Source: an uncultured Chitinophaga sp. (lineage in GTDB: Bacteria > Bacteroidota > Bacteroidia > Chitinophagales > Chitinophagaceae). Taken from it: 64,000 nucleotides of DNA. A model generated the notes under the pieces. The model had not been told where the DNA came from, did not search any database, and worked only from the letters and a program-made list of their open reading frames with translations. The translations under genes and the position numbers were made by a program. Below are positions 9,101 to 16,743 of the stretch, one piece after another (the first letter of the stretch is position 1; every line of letters begins with the position of its first letter). The stretch is taken from the NCBI RefSeq assembly GCF_902168175.1, contig NZ_CABHOU010000092.1:248001-312000 (forward strand), read 5' to 3'.

Positions 9101-10019
9101 GGTATCAGCATCAGATGATGATGATCATATCGCTACGGTGCATACACCAACAGTAGCGGATGATATGCAGGCGATCAATGCCATTAAGAATGGAAGTGAT
9201 CAGGTATCGGTATCAGATGATAATGATCATATCGCCACAACAGTAGCGGATGATATGCAAGCGACGATCAATGCCATTAAGAATGGAGGTGATCAGGTAT
9301 CTGCATCAGATGATGATGATCATATCGCCACGGTGCATACACCAACAGTAGCGGATGATATGCAGGCGATCAATGCCATTAAGAATGGAAGTGATCAGGT
9401 ATCAGCATCAGATGATGATGATAGCGAACAGGCCTCGGAGAATATACCAACAACTAATGGCCATGCTGCCGCAGATGATATATTGGCGACCATCAATGCT
9501 ATGAGAGGTGGGGGTGGGCAGGCGTCTGCATCAACCCATAATGATAATGGTTCGGTGTATACACCAGCAATTGAAAGTAACGGACACGCCGCCGCAGACG
9601 ATATCCTTGCAACTATCAACACGATGAGAAACGGTGAAGCATCAAATACGCCGGCATCAGAGAACATCAACGATAGCGAACAAACACCATCCCGCATCCC
9701 CCGCCCCTGGATGACGCCCGAGGAAGGTAGTGATCCGGGCGATTGCGTCGACAATGGAACGGTTACAGTTACTTCTACCATCATAGATACACAGAATATA
9801 TCCGAAACGCCTGCCGCTGATAATACTGCTGCAGACAACATCCTTAAAACTATCCGCTTCCTGCACGCACTCAGGAGTCAGGAGGAAGACGGCCCCATGG
9901 ACGGCCCCAATATTTTAATGATCAACGAAAATGATGGGGAAAACAAACCCGCGCAATCGGCCGACGACATCATGGAAACGATTAAGGCTATGCGCGATCA
10001 AAAAAACGGGGACCAGTAA
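6165..10019 (+). CDS. DUF3857/transglutaminase membrane protein with long repetitive C-terminal tail
   Basis: An unusually long protein of 1284 aa. After a signal peptide (to about residue 25) comes a DUF3857 domain (about 60-230), then a transglutaminase-like core with a complete Cys337 (FGDCKDKS), His380 (NHAIV), Asp395 (WIDPT) triad. A membrane helix lies near 666-687, followed by a four-helix DUF2569-like membrane domain (about 705-850). The first part is a known Bacteroidota envelope architecture. The last ~415 residues are unusual: acidic, low-complexity, with eight degenerate copies of a motif like ADDMQATINAIKNG separated by Asp/Ser runs, and VYTP or VHTP encoded by GTGTATACACC palindromes. 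Two ~100-bp stretches 195 bp apart (9126, 9321) are nearly identical, indicating recent duplication. The 3' end overlaps a reverse-strand terminator hairpin. Tail function unknown. Confidence 0.88.
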   Translation: MSRAARIFLLWTGSLLLMLPVLLRAQNMSVSISSPPSWLAPYHPDLNRKPNLREVENGYYEVLYEEQHHVEKKTVYHHSIRRIITEAGVQNGAEISVEYRPAYEKLYFHEVQLRRNGKVISILDASKFKFLQQEKDLAQFIYSGTGTALLFPEDVRKGDELEYAYSIVGRNPIFENKYFNSFYFSADEPVLNFYRTLIASPERKLRFNSMNDAPEPKESVLNGFNLYEWDLGDSLYTGESGEEGTSEMPYTQVTEYTSWLQIIDWAKKINYTSANGSNLLAKIAELKAASGNDTLKYITGAIRFVQDDIRYMGIEMGEYSHRPNEPDKVLAQRFGDCKDKSLLLSTLLKAQGVHAYIAYVNTYLEGDVVDFYPSPYAFNHAIVMMDFHGKEYWIDPTIAYQRGQLDKRGALPYGAALVIGNGSKGFSFIKGGTDGGIKVKEKYVLSRDNYKASTLEVKTSYTGSFADDVRAQFAGSSLGSKERGFRDFYGETYSGVTVKDSLYTKDKEDENVYEVFESYNIGQPWVYDTALNNGSLNFVSKVKMLSDQVPYVTNRSRKSNVWLKYPYSIDYEIELHMPATWSNAPEPVHISNAYYRFDFDAVIKGDLVTLKYRYETFAAEIPNAYMESYIPEVSAIATSVNLLFSYNPYGVGGYNRFAPDGGWNWLMVALGIMFTMMFTVMAVLYSRRSVLPLRDRINPLPINGWLIIMGIGLCFRPFYMLLALAGMDTFYYSTWQDMMKISSGNEVTILQLGLVMLVCCQVLLAVFSVMLCFLFFHRRDIFPRTMIAFYIIQLVIFAAIRLLPSSLFLHQTLVHEGITEVVVLVMAAAWIPYLAAAKRVKETFVIPHDSQLVYEEEIVEAPPTLAPYSPLVEGVVVRPRRTPGQYGWYRPADDSVAENVATDIAANQGTGNLDAREGDAMLKTNEVKYTPPAEHNSVLTPSETFPEDSEEVTNGSVYTPTAADNLQATINAINNGGDQVSASDDDDHIATVHTPTVADDMQAINAIKNGSDQVSVSDDNDHIATTVADDMQATINAIKNGGDQVSASDDDDHIATVHTPTVADDMQAINAIKNGSDQVSASDDDDSEQASENIPTTNGHAAADDILATINAMRGGGGQASASTHNDNGSVYTPAIESNGHAAADDILATINTMRNGEASNTPASENINDSEQTPSRIPRPWMTPEEGSDPGDCVDNGTVTVTSTIIDTQNISETPAADNTAADNILKTIRFLHALRSQEEDGPMDGPNILMINENDGENKPAQSADDIMETIKAMRDQKNGDQ
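9047..9660 (+). repeat. In-frame degenerate tandem repeat in the DUF3857 protein tail
   Basis: DNA repeats of about 90-105 bp encode ADDMQATINAIKNGGDQ-type units at about 9047, 9150, 9239 and 9344, with more diverged copies to 9640. Units near 9126-9225 and 9321-9420 are almost identical, a 195-bp (65-codon) period. Indels between copies are multiples of three, such as loss of the Thr codon in QAINAI versus QATINAI, so the frame is kept. Confidence 0.85.
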
Positions 10020-10034
10020 AACCAGCCCCCGTTA
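10000..10034 (-). terminator. Reverse-strand terminator overlapping the DUF3857 stop region
   Basis: AACGGGG (10005-10011) pairs with CCCCGTT (10027-10033). Read on the minus strand the hairpin is followed by a T7 run, which lies inside the last codons of the convergent DUF3857 gene. It would end the Dabb/ABC operon. Confidence 0.7.
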
Positions 10035-10044
10035 CTAATATGGT

Positions 10045-10359
10045 TTATATACTTACCGAATCGAAAATCACTACTTTCTCCCAATAGTCTTTACAGGTAT
10101 CCACGAAATTCAGATGTACCGGGTGTACCTGGTAAATATCATGATCTTCCTGGCTGTCGAATACCGTAAGCAGGCAGTAACTGTAGCTGCGGTCAATCAC
10201 CGGACGGTCGGTAGAAGCGGGTTTCCCCAGGTTAAATGTTTTAATCACTTCCACTTTAGCAAGTTCGCTCACACCGCTTTCAAAAGCTTTGATCTCATCC
10301 GCAGAAAGACCGGCTTTGAGATAGAAATTTACTACATGCACAAATTTCTTGTTTGTCAT
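10045..10359 (-). CDS. Dabb (stress-responsive A/B barrel) family protein
   Basis: A 104-aa protein with the Dabb ferredoxin-like barrel pattern: N-terminal HVVNFYLKAGLSADEIKAF, central strand FNLGKP, and the closing YQVHPVHLNFVD helix. Such proteins are small dimeric barrels; some are enzymes, most are uncharacterised. It starts 12 bp after the ABC permease stop and is the last gene of that operon. Nothing in the sequence links it mechanistically to transport. Confidence 0.85.
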   Translation of the reverse strand: MTNKKFVHVVNFYLKAGLSADEIKAFESGVSELAKVEVIKTFNLGKPASTDRPVIDRSYSYCLLTVFDSQEDHDIYQVHPVHLNFVDTCKDYWEKVVIFDSVSI

Positions 10360-10371
10360 GGTTATAGCTGT

Positions 10372-11565
10372 TTAATGTTGATTAATGTATTTACGCACGT
10401 TCCACGCGTTTACAATGTACACCAGCAAAAGAATAAGTACCGTACTCACCACCGTCATAACGCCAGGGTAGGGCGATACGAACATTTGCTGTTTGGCCAG
10501 CTGAACAGAAGCCCACCACTGTAATGCGCTCACCAGTAAGAAACAGGCCCCGCCAATAATGAAATACATCGGCACAAATTGCTTCATCAGGTATCGTTGT
10601 AGCTGCCTTGGCGCTGCGCCCAGCGTAATTAACAACTGTATCTCGTACTTGCACGACTCTACCACCAATTGTATGAACATGCTGAACACCAGCAGTGCAA
10701 ACAACAATAATATCAACCCAAAAAAGCTAACGGCAGAAGTAATGATGTCTACAATCCCGCGATAGCGGCTGAAGCGCAGTTTTTCTTCGTTGGTACTATA
10801 CTTATGTTCCTTGAGGAACTGCACCAGTTGAGGGTTCGAAGGATCTTTCGTTTTTACGATCACCCTCGATGGTTTTTTGGTTGCCTGCCCTCCATACTTT
10901 TTATTGGCCCAGTTCATAAATGACTGTGGCACCAATATAGTGGTAATGCGGTCGGAAAAGCCGGCGATCTTACCGGTAAACGACTCGCCGGTAATATCAT
11001 TATAGATCGTGATTTTGATGGCCGCCGCCGCCATAATGGTTTCCTGTGATACCTGCGGTGAGCCCTGCCCAATGGCAAACACGAAGTTGTACAGGTCGAG
11101 GAAGCTGTTGGGCACAATGATGGGCAGTTCGCCCTGTCCCTCTTTCCAGTTCCAGTTCTCGGTTTTTACATCTACATAATCATTGGGCATCGATTCAAAA
11201 AACAACATCGACTGAATACCGAATGCAGGAATTTCGGCCATCACCTTAAACTGGTTGGAGGTAATGTAGCTGAACGAATCAATGAAGGGTTGTTTACTAA
11301 GCTCCTGGATCTCACTATCGCTGAACGCATTGGCGCTCTCATTGCCAGAGGTTTCGTTAGTAATTTTTTTGTTGATAACGAGATAGTCGATCGTTTCGCT
11401 GGCGTTGGCACTGCCGTGTAGCAGCTCGTTAAAGTTCGTATTTACCTGCGCGGCAATCAAAATCAGTAACATGGCCACCCCAAGTCCTATACCTGCCATC
11501 AGGAATCGTACCCTGCCAATGCCGGTGCGGATGATCTTTTTCAGTAAAGCAAAAAATTGTTGCAT
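10372..11565 (-). CDS. FtsX/MacB-like ABC transporter permease
   Basis: A 397-aa membrane protein: one helix at residues 20-42, a ~230-residue periplasmic domain, then three C-terminal helices in the FtsX-like permease order, with the cytosolic coupling segment ELITLGAAPRQLQRYL-like (residues ~300-320) between the second and third helix. This is the LolC/E-MacB type topology, usually involved in lipoprotein release, substrate extrusion across the envelope or mechanotransmission rather than classical import. It begins 12 bp after its ATPase gene. No outer-membrane or adaptor partner is adjacent. Confidence 0.87.
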   Translation of the reverse strand: MQQFFALLKKIIRTGIGRVRFLMAGIGLGVAMLLILIAAQVNTNFNELLHGSANASETIDYLVINKKITNETSGNESANAFSDSEIQELSKQPFIDSFSYITSNQFKVMAEIPAFGIQSMLFFESMPNDYVDVKTENWNWKEGQGELPIIVPNSFLDLYNFVFAIGQGSPQVSQETIMAAAAIKITIYNDITGESFTGKIAGFSDRITTILVPQSFMNWANKKYGGQATKKPSRVIVKTKDPSNPQLVQFLKEHKYSTNEEKLRFSRYRGIVDIITSAVSFFGLILLLFALLVFSMFIQLVVESCKYEIQLLITLGAAPRQLQRYLMKQFVPMYFIIGGACFLLVSALQWWASVQLAKQQMFVSPYPGVMTVVSTVLILLLVYIVNAWNVRKYINQH

Positions 11566-11577
11566 GTAGCAATAGCG

Positions 11578-12228
11578 TTAAAGGTGGTAATGGTCGTGGT
11601 AGTTAAATCGCTGGTCATCATCAAGGTCGGTGAGGATGAAGCCTGCATTCCGTGCGGTACATTCTGCGGCAATCAGTTCGGCAGCGCGGCTCGCATTGGC
11701 GTCGTCGAGGTGACTGAATGGCTCGTCCATCATCAGCCATTCGAAGGGCTGCATCAGGGCGCGAATGATCGCGATGCGCTGGCGTTCGCCATAAGAGAGG
11801 GTTCTGGCGCTCTGCTGCAATACGTGGGTTACACGCAGTTGTTCGGCCATTTCCTGTATTTTTTCTGCGGGATGATAAGGTTTGGGCAGCATTACTCTTT
11901 TGAGTTCTATGTTCTCCCTGGCAGTTAGCTGGTCGAACAGGCGAAGGTCTTGGAACACCACACTTATTTTCTGCTGACGAAGTTCAGCCAGCTCCTCGCT
12001 GCTGTACTGCGGCCAGGGTTTTCCGTTAAAGGACACACTGCCCGTATAGTCGTAGCGGATGTTGTACAGGTAATGTATAAGCGTGGTTTTGCCGGTACCG
12101 GAGGGGGCTTTTATTTTGATAAAACGCCCTGGCCGGAACGTAATGTTGCTATTCCATACATCCGACTGCTGCTGGAGAATTTTGTCCCGCAGGGGGATGG
12201 GTACCAACTGGTTAAGTGCGATTTCCAT
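11578..12228 (-). CDS. ABC transporter ATP-binding protein with atypical H-loop
   Basis: A 216-aa ATPase, partner of the downstream permease. Walker A is APSGTGKTT (about residue 40), Q-loop VVFQD, signature LSYGERQR instead of LSGGQ, and Walker B WLMMDEPF with the catalytic Glu. The switch His normally following the last strand (T-H) is Asp here (ILTDLDDD), and the protein ends soon after, with a His-rich tail. The fold is complete, so this looks like divergence rather than damage. ATP hydrolysis may be altered. First gene of a three-gene operon with 12-bp gaps. Confidence 0.88.
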   Translation of the reverse strand: MEIALNQLVPIPLRDKILQQQSDVWNSNITFRPGRFIKIKAPSGTGKTTLIHYLYNIRYDYTGSVSFNGKPWPQYSSEELAELRQQKISVVFQDLRLFDQLTARENIELKRVMLPKPYHPAEKIQEMAEQLRVTHVLQQSARTLSYGERQRIAIIRALMQPFEWLMMDEPFSHLDDANASRAAELIAAECTARNAGFILTDLDDDQRFNYHDHYHL

Positions 12229-12251
12229 GTTGCGCTGTGTGGTTAAATGCC

Positions 12252-12273
12252 TGACCGGCGGTATGCCGGGTCA
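12252..12273. promoter_or_regulatory. Inverted repeat in the ABC operon leader
   Basis: TGACCGGC...GCCGGGTCA forms an imperfect palindrome with one bulged base, 24 bp before the ATPase ATG. It could be an operator or a leader hairpin. There is no direct evidence for either. Confidence 0.35.
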
Positions 12274-12313
12274 ATAAAACTAATACAAATCTTTGCGCCG
12301 CCAAGCGGGTGCA

Positions 12314-12346
12314 TAAAAAAAGCTGTCCCGCAGGACAGCTTTTTTA
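12314..12346. terminator. Bidirectional terminator between DUF4836 gene and ABC operon
   Basis: AGCTGTCC and AGGACAGCT form a stem flanked by A7 on the left and T6 on the right. On the minus strand it ends the DUF4836 transcript. Confidence 0.9.
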
Positions 12347-12368
12347 TCAGTTATAACTGAAATATAAT

Positions 12369-14057
12369 TTATGGAACAGCTACTACTGTATCTACAGCTA
12401 CTGCAGCATCGTCAGCAACAGTTGTATCTTCTGAAATATCTTCCCACATTTTACGCTGTGCAGCCTGTTTAGCCTGAATAGCTTTACCAGCTTTCAAACC
12501 GAAGTTGATGAGCTGCACCAGTGAGTTCTGGTCCTGCTTTTTGAAGTTCAGCACGAACTTAGAGGTAGACACGCTGCCGCTTGGCTTTTCGCTTACCATG
12601 CGAATGTCTTTGAACAGTGTTTTCAGTTCTGCTTCTACTTCAGGAGCGTCCATTTCGTTCAGCGGAGCGCTGGCCAGGATTTTCTCGAGGTCAACGTAAA
12701 GAACAGCAGGGCTGCCTTTAGCTTCGCTCAGTACTTCCGGAGCAACAACCGCTTTACCTTTACCAGCCTGGTATTCGGCCTGTAAAGCAGCATCAGATGC
12801 TACGATAACGTCTTTAGTATCGATGTAAACAGAGAAACCGGCAGGGCCCATTTCTTCTTTCATGATGTATTTGTCGCCTTGTTTAGTAAAGGCCTGCTGT
12901 ACCATAGGAGAGTTCATTACCTTCTCGAAAGAAGCTTTATCACCTACTTTCAGGGAAACCAGCCATTTAACTTCTGTTTTGTTGTAGCTGTAGGTGGTGT
13001 CCCACTCAGATACAGTTTTAACAGTTTTGAAATCAGAAGCAACAGCTACGATCTCACCTTTAAATGCTTTCAGTACATCTTCCAGGGAAAGACCTGATTG
13101 AGCCATACCCATGTTAACCAGACCGTCCATACCAGCTTCTTTGATGATGTCGCCGATCATACGGAGGTCGAAGTTGAGCAGGGCAAAACCGTCGATGTTA
13201 GAAGAAGGGTATTTTTCCAGCATAGCGAGGTTAACACCTTCCCAACTGTATTTCTTCATGATCTTAGCCAGTGCGTCGCTGGAGTAAGACTTCATTTCTG
13301 AAACGATCTTACCATTCTCGAAGTTAACAGTAGCAGTGTAGTAAGCACCTTCATACAGTTTTTTCAGGCTGGTCATCATCATCGCTGCAGCAGCACCCTG
13401 GTCCAGGTTGTAGATAGAACTCAGGTTTACGAAAGCCGCCACGTCTGCTTTTTCTTTCATCAGTTTTTTGAAACCTTCGATGCTGTTAGCAGACTCGCTC
13501 TCTTTCAGTTTGAAGAGGCGGGTAAGTTCTACTTTACCAGCAGCAGCTTCGCCATCGCCAGATCCGCCTTGTACGGAAACAGCGATAACAGTTTCTTTGT
13601 TCCAGCCTACAACTGCGCTTTCAACCTCTGCATATTTGAAATCAGCACCTTCAGTTTTGATAGAAACTGCGGCGTTATGTTTTTTCAGGAATGCTTCGAA
13701 TTTAGCACCGTCATCCAGTTTAGCGATCAGGTCTATCACTACATTGCGGGTAGTGTTAGGCGTAACTGCGATATACAGGTTGCTTTTGATATCGAGACCT
13801 GAGTTCTCGATTTCTTTGAATCCTTTCAGCACAGGATTAGAAGTGTCCTGGCCGGTTTGTAAGGTTTCAAATACTTTATCCATGGTAAGTCCGCCGGATG
13901 CGATCTTATCCTGGATCTGTTTCCCATCGATACTCAGCACAAAAGCTGCTTCTTTGGGAATGTGCTTGCTCTGCGTGGGTACTTTAGAGCAAGACGACAA
14001 CGCTACCACTGCGGCAGCACCGATCGTCAACAAAACTTTGGAAATGTTCTTTTTCAT
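12369..14057 (-). CDS. DUF4836 family lipoprotein
   Basis: A 562-aa protein with a lipoprotein signal (ALSSCSK, Cys at residue 23), so membrane-anchored in the envelope. The remainder matches DUF4836, a large Bacteroidota family with FVLSIDGKQ near the N-terminus and repeated alpha-beta segments; function unknown. The C-terminus is Ala/Val/Asp-rich, probably disordered. It is transcribed alone: a terminator separates it from the ABC genes downstream. Confidence 0.85.
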   Translation of the reverse strand: MKKNISKVLLTIGAAAVVALSSCSKVPTQSKHIPKEAAFVLSIDGKQIQDKIASGGLTMDKVFETLQTGQDTSNPVLKGFKEIENSGLDIKSNLYIAVTPNTTRNVVIDLIAKLDDGAKFEAFLKKHNAAVSIKTEGADFKYAEVESAVVGWNKETVIAVSVQGGSGDGEAAAGKVELTRLFKLKESESANSIEGFKKLMKEKADVAAFVNLSSIYNLDQGAAAAMMMTSLKKLYEGAYYTATVNFENGKIVSEMKSYSSDALAKIMKKYSWEGVNLAMLEKYPSSNIDGFALLNFDLRMIGDIIKEAGMDGLVNMGMAQSGLSLEDVLKAFKGEIVAVASDFKTVKTVSEWDTTYSYNKTEVKWLVSLKVGDKASFEKVMNSPMVQQAFTKQGDKYIMKEEMGPAGFSVYIDTKDVIVASDAALQAEYQAGKGKAVVAPEVLSEAKGSPAVLYVDLEKILASAPLNEMDAPEVEAELKTLFKDIRMVSEKPSGSVSTSKFVLNFKKQDQNSLVQLINFGLKAGKAIQAKQAAQRKMWEDISEDTTVADDAAVAVDTVVAVP

Positions 14058-14304
14058 AAAAGAGAAAAACGTTAAAGGTTTTTGAGAATTAGGAGCGAAA
14101 ATACAACGTTTTTTGCTAATGCGTTCCGAATCTTTATAGCTGGACTAATTTGGGCGGTAAATGGCCTGCTTTTGACAGCAGACAATAAAATCGATGATTA
14201 TCAGTTTATTAACAAAGCCGTATCAAAGTTAAAACCTGTGCTATGACCATTTATCAGTCTTATGCCCAGTCTATTATAAAAAATAAATATCTGATAGTTT
14301 TATA

Positions 14305-14312
14305 TACCTTTG
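14305..14312 (+). promoter_or_regulatory. Putative promoter -7 element, YciI-like gene
   Basis: TACCTTTG in an AT-rich stretch, 39 bp before the ATG at 14352. The rest of the 14058-14351 gap shows no other feature. Confidence 0.5.
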
Positions 14313-14351
14313 TATTAATCAGTGATTCATAACCGTTTATTGAAAAAGCCG

Positions 14352-14636
14352 ATGTTCCTAATCATGTTACAGTACATCCGTCCGCTGGCCGCCATCGACC
14401 ACTACCTGGATGCACATAAAATCTTCCTGGACAAATATGCCCAGAGCGGACATTTTATCTTGTCCGGCAAGCGCAAACCCCGCACGGGTGGAATTATTCT
14501 GTGTAAAGCATCTTCACGCAGGGAGGTGGAAGCCATTCTTGCCGAAGATCCGTTCGATAAGCTTCAGTTGGCATTATACGAGGTAATAGAAATTGAACCA
14601 ACTTTCTGCGCGCAGGAATTAGAGAATCTTATCTAG
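14352..14636 (+). CDS. YciI family protein
   Basis: A 94-aa single-domain protein of the YciI/ferredoxin-like alpha-beta fold. It shows the family pattern: a first strand MLQYIRPL, then HLDAHKIFLDKYAQSGHFILSG-type helix and strand (described here only in part), a GGIILCKA strand, and the DPFDK motif near residue 64. The conserved His-Asp pair of YciI is kept (DAH, DPF). Activity of the family is mostly unproven. The frame extends upstream to GTG 14322, but the ATG at 14352 follows the promoter and gives a family-typical N-terminus. Confidence 0.85.
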   Translation: MFLIMLQYIRPLAAIDHYLDAHKIFLDKYAQSGHFILSGKRKPRTGGIILCKASSRREVEAILAEDPFDKLQLALYEVIEIEPTFCAQELENLI

Positions 14637-14770
14637 CAGTTGAAAAACTAACATCCAAAGTCTAAGTACAGGTCGCGCTCAATTGTAATCTGCTCTTTAA
14701 ACATTGTCGTGTTTGCTGGCAGTTTGCCCAAACAATTCCTTCCATTCAAGGTTTAGGCCGCGCTTTGCGT

Positions 14771-15790
14771 TTACTCTAAGATATAAATCACCTTTGTTAG
14801 CCACTTGGCCGTATCCTGTTCGGATGCGGGGTCGGTAACGTATTGCTCTATTACCGGGTACTTGTGTTTCAGGTTTCGTGTACTGAGGTAGGCGTCTATC
14901 GCGGTATGCGCTTCGGGCGTTTTCTCATAAGGGCCGTAAAAGTCTACATACACAGCTTTTGCGGTGTTAAGCGTAAACAGTTTCAATTTCGGACCGGCTT
15001 TGCTGTCGGCCGGGATGGGTATAGCCGTAGCAATATCAGTTTTGCCACTTTTCTCATCATAACTAAATACGAGGCCGGTTGGTACGCCAGGAGGTAAACC
15101 AGCGGCGGTTACGGTTTCGTATACTTCGGGCAGGCTGGCGGCAATGTACTTATCAATTTCGGAGATGGGTATTGTTTTACGTGCAACAGCGTAGGTTGTT
15201 GCAGGGAATTCGGTTTCCTTTACTTGCCATTTACCGGCTTCCGGGGTTGCGCCGGCTTCGGGTTTATGACTTTCCACTGCTTTCTTCATATTATCCAGCC
15301 CCTGCTGGAAATCTTTTTCCAATGCACCTTTCATAAACATACCCATGATATTCTGCGGGCGTTGGTACTCGGCATCAAATCCCCAGTTCACCTTGGTTTT
15401 TCCGTCCGTTTCTTCCAGGGTAAAAAAGATGTTCGCTTCGGAGCTAAAGGGTTTAAAGAAGTATATTTTCTGTTTGATTTCTTTGTATGGCGTAAGAGAG
15501 ATGTGTTGCAGTTTGCCTTCACCAAGCTTTTCACCTTTCCAGGAGGTGTATGCGCCTTCGGTGCCATCGGTGCCCGTAATGGTGTACACGGCAGCGGTGT
15601 CGGCCTGTCGCCAGGTACTCCATTTATTGAAGTTTTCGAATTTAACAAGATGCTCCCAAACCACATTGGCAGGAGCATTCACCTGTATGGATCGTTCTAC
15701 GTGTAGTTGCGATGGGGCGGCAAAAAGGAGTATTAGAAAGAGCGCAGCCAGCACGCCTACGATCCAGGCGAGAACTTTTAGTGCTTTCAT
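14771..15790 (-). CDS. SRPBCC domain plus GyrI-like domain, membrane-anchored
   Basis: A 339-aa protein in three parts. An N-terminal membrane helix (residues 7-27) is followed by a polyketide-cyclase/SRPBCC ligand-binding domain (about 30-170, HVERSIQVNAPANVVWEHL start) and, after a Pro/Glu-rich linker, a GyrI-like small-molecule-binding domain (about 190-335, YVDFYGPYEKTPEAH). Both domains bind hydrophobic ligands in other proteins. With no DNA-binding domain it is not itself a regulator. The combination recurs in Bacteroidota; the ligand is unknown. Confidence 0.82.
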   Translation of the reverse strand: MKALKVLAWIVGVLAALFLILLFAAPSQLHVERSIQVNAPANVVWEHLVKFENFNKWSTWRQADTAAVYTITGTDGTEGAYTSWKGEKLGEGKLQHISLTPYKEIKQKIYFFKPFSSEANIFFTLEETDGKTKVNWGFDAEYQRPQNIMGMFMKGALEKDFQQGLDNMKKAVESHKPEAGATPEAGKWQVKETEFPATTYAVARKTIPISEIDKYIAASLPEVYETVTAAGLPPGVPTGLVFSYDEKSGKTDIATAIPIPADSKAGPKLKLFTLNTAKAVYVDFYGPYEKTPEAHTAIDAYLSTRNLKHKYPVIEQYVTDPASEQDTAKWLTKVIYILE

Positions 15791-15847
15791 AAAAGGTAAG
15801 TTTAGGCCTACTAAATATAGCTCTTTTTAGGCTGCGGTGCGTTGGCG

Positions 15848-15903
15848 TCAAAAAAAATCCGTATCCCTTATAGTTTTTCGTATAACCATAAGGGGTACGG
15901 ACC
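15848..15903 (-). terminator. Hairpin terminator after msrB
   Basis: Two 14-bp arms, TCCGTATCCCTTAT and ATAAGGGGTACGGA, pair with one T/G wobble. On the minus strand the hairpin is followed by a T8 run, ending the msrB transcript. Confidence 0.85.
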
Positions 15904-15934
15904 AATGTTTTGTGCTAGGAGGTTGGCTTGAGGA

Positions 15935-16513
15935 TTATTCTTTTTCTTTAGTGGCGGCTCCTTTGTCTTTGTCGAACTTCTTTTCGGCCGCCTGGGCTTT
16001 GTCGAAGTCGAGAATTACAGAGTTGATACAGTAGCGCAGGCCTGTTGGCGGCGGGCCGTCGTCAAAAACGTGACCCAGGTGCGCCTTACAACGGCCACAC
16101 TGCACTTCTGTGCGCTGCATACCATGCGTGTTGTCGGGCGTGTAAAGAACGCTTGTTTTTGAAATAGGCTGGTAAAAACTTGGCCAGCCGCAGCCACTTT
16201 CAAATTTGGTGTCCGAAACGAAAAGCGGGTTACCGCATGCCGCACAGTAATAAGTGCCTTTTTCCGTTGAGTTCCAGTATTTGCCTGTGAATGCCCATTC
16301 TGTGCCTTTTTCCCTCGCTATCTCATACACTTTTTGTGGTAATACTTTTTTCCACTCCTCCTCGGCCATGTTTACCTTACTAGTGTCCGTACGTGAGTAT
16401 ACGGGATTCTTTTTATCCTCCATATGTTTGGCATTTTTCCCACTTTGCTGGGAGTATGAACAGTTACTAACAAAAACGGATAAAACCAAAATTACCAGAT
16501 TCCACGATTTCAT
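15935..16513 (-). CDS. msrB: Peptide-methionine (R)-S-oxide reductase, lipoprotein
   Basis: A 192-aa MsrB that repairs Met-R-sulfoxide in proteins. The N-terminus is a lipoprotein-type signal (SNCS, Cys18), so it acts in the periplasm or at a membrane. The domain is complete: Zn ligands CAAC (90, 93) and CGRC (139, 142), the possible resolving Cys108 (GCGW), and the catalytic Cys162 in RYCINS. The C-terminal 20 residues are a charged Lys/Asp/Glu tail. No msrA is adjacent. Confidence 0.93.
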   Translation of the reverse strand: MKSWNLVILVLSVFVSNCSYSQQSGKNAKHMEDKKNPVYSRTDTSKVNMAEEEWKKVLPQKVYEIAREKGTEWAFTGKYWNSTEKGTYYCAACGNPLFVSDTKFESGCGWPSFYQPISKTSVLYTPDNTHGMQRTEVQCGRCKAHLGHVFDDGPPPTGLRYCINSVILDFDKAQAAEKKFDKDKGAATKEKE

Positions 16514-16720
16514 ATCTTAATTGATTACCTGTTAACTACATTTTAACACCAATATTCATACCATTGATGTATCACAGTTAAAGGTACGAATTAGGCAACG
16601 TATTGGATTGTGGCGGAAAAGAACGACATAGATTTTAACAAAATGTACTGCATATCGGGTGTTGAAAAGCACCGGGGACAATTAAAGACGGTTAATCGTC
16701 ATTAACAAGTAATGAATTGC

Positions 16721-16728
16721 TACATTTG
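16721..16728 (+). promoter_or_regulatory. Putative mutL promoter -7 element
   Basis: TACATTTG matches TAnnTTTG and lies 15 bp before the GTG start of mutL, giving a very short leader. Confidence 0.45.
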
Positions 16729-16743
16729 CGCAAAAGGCAGGAA

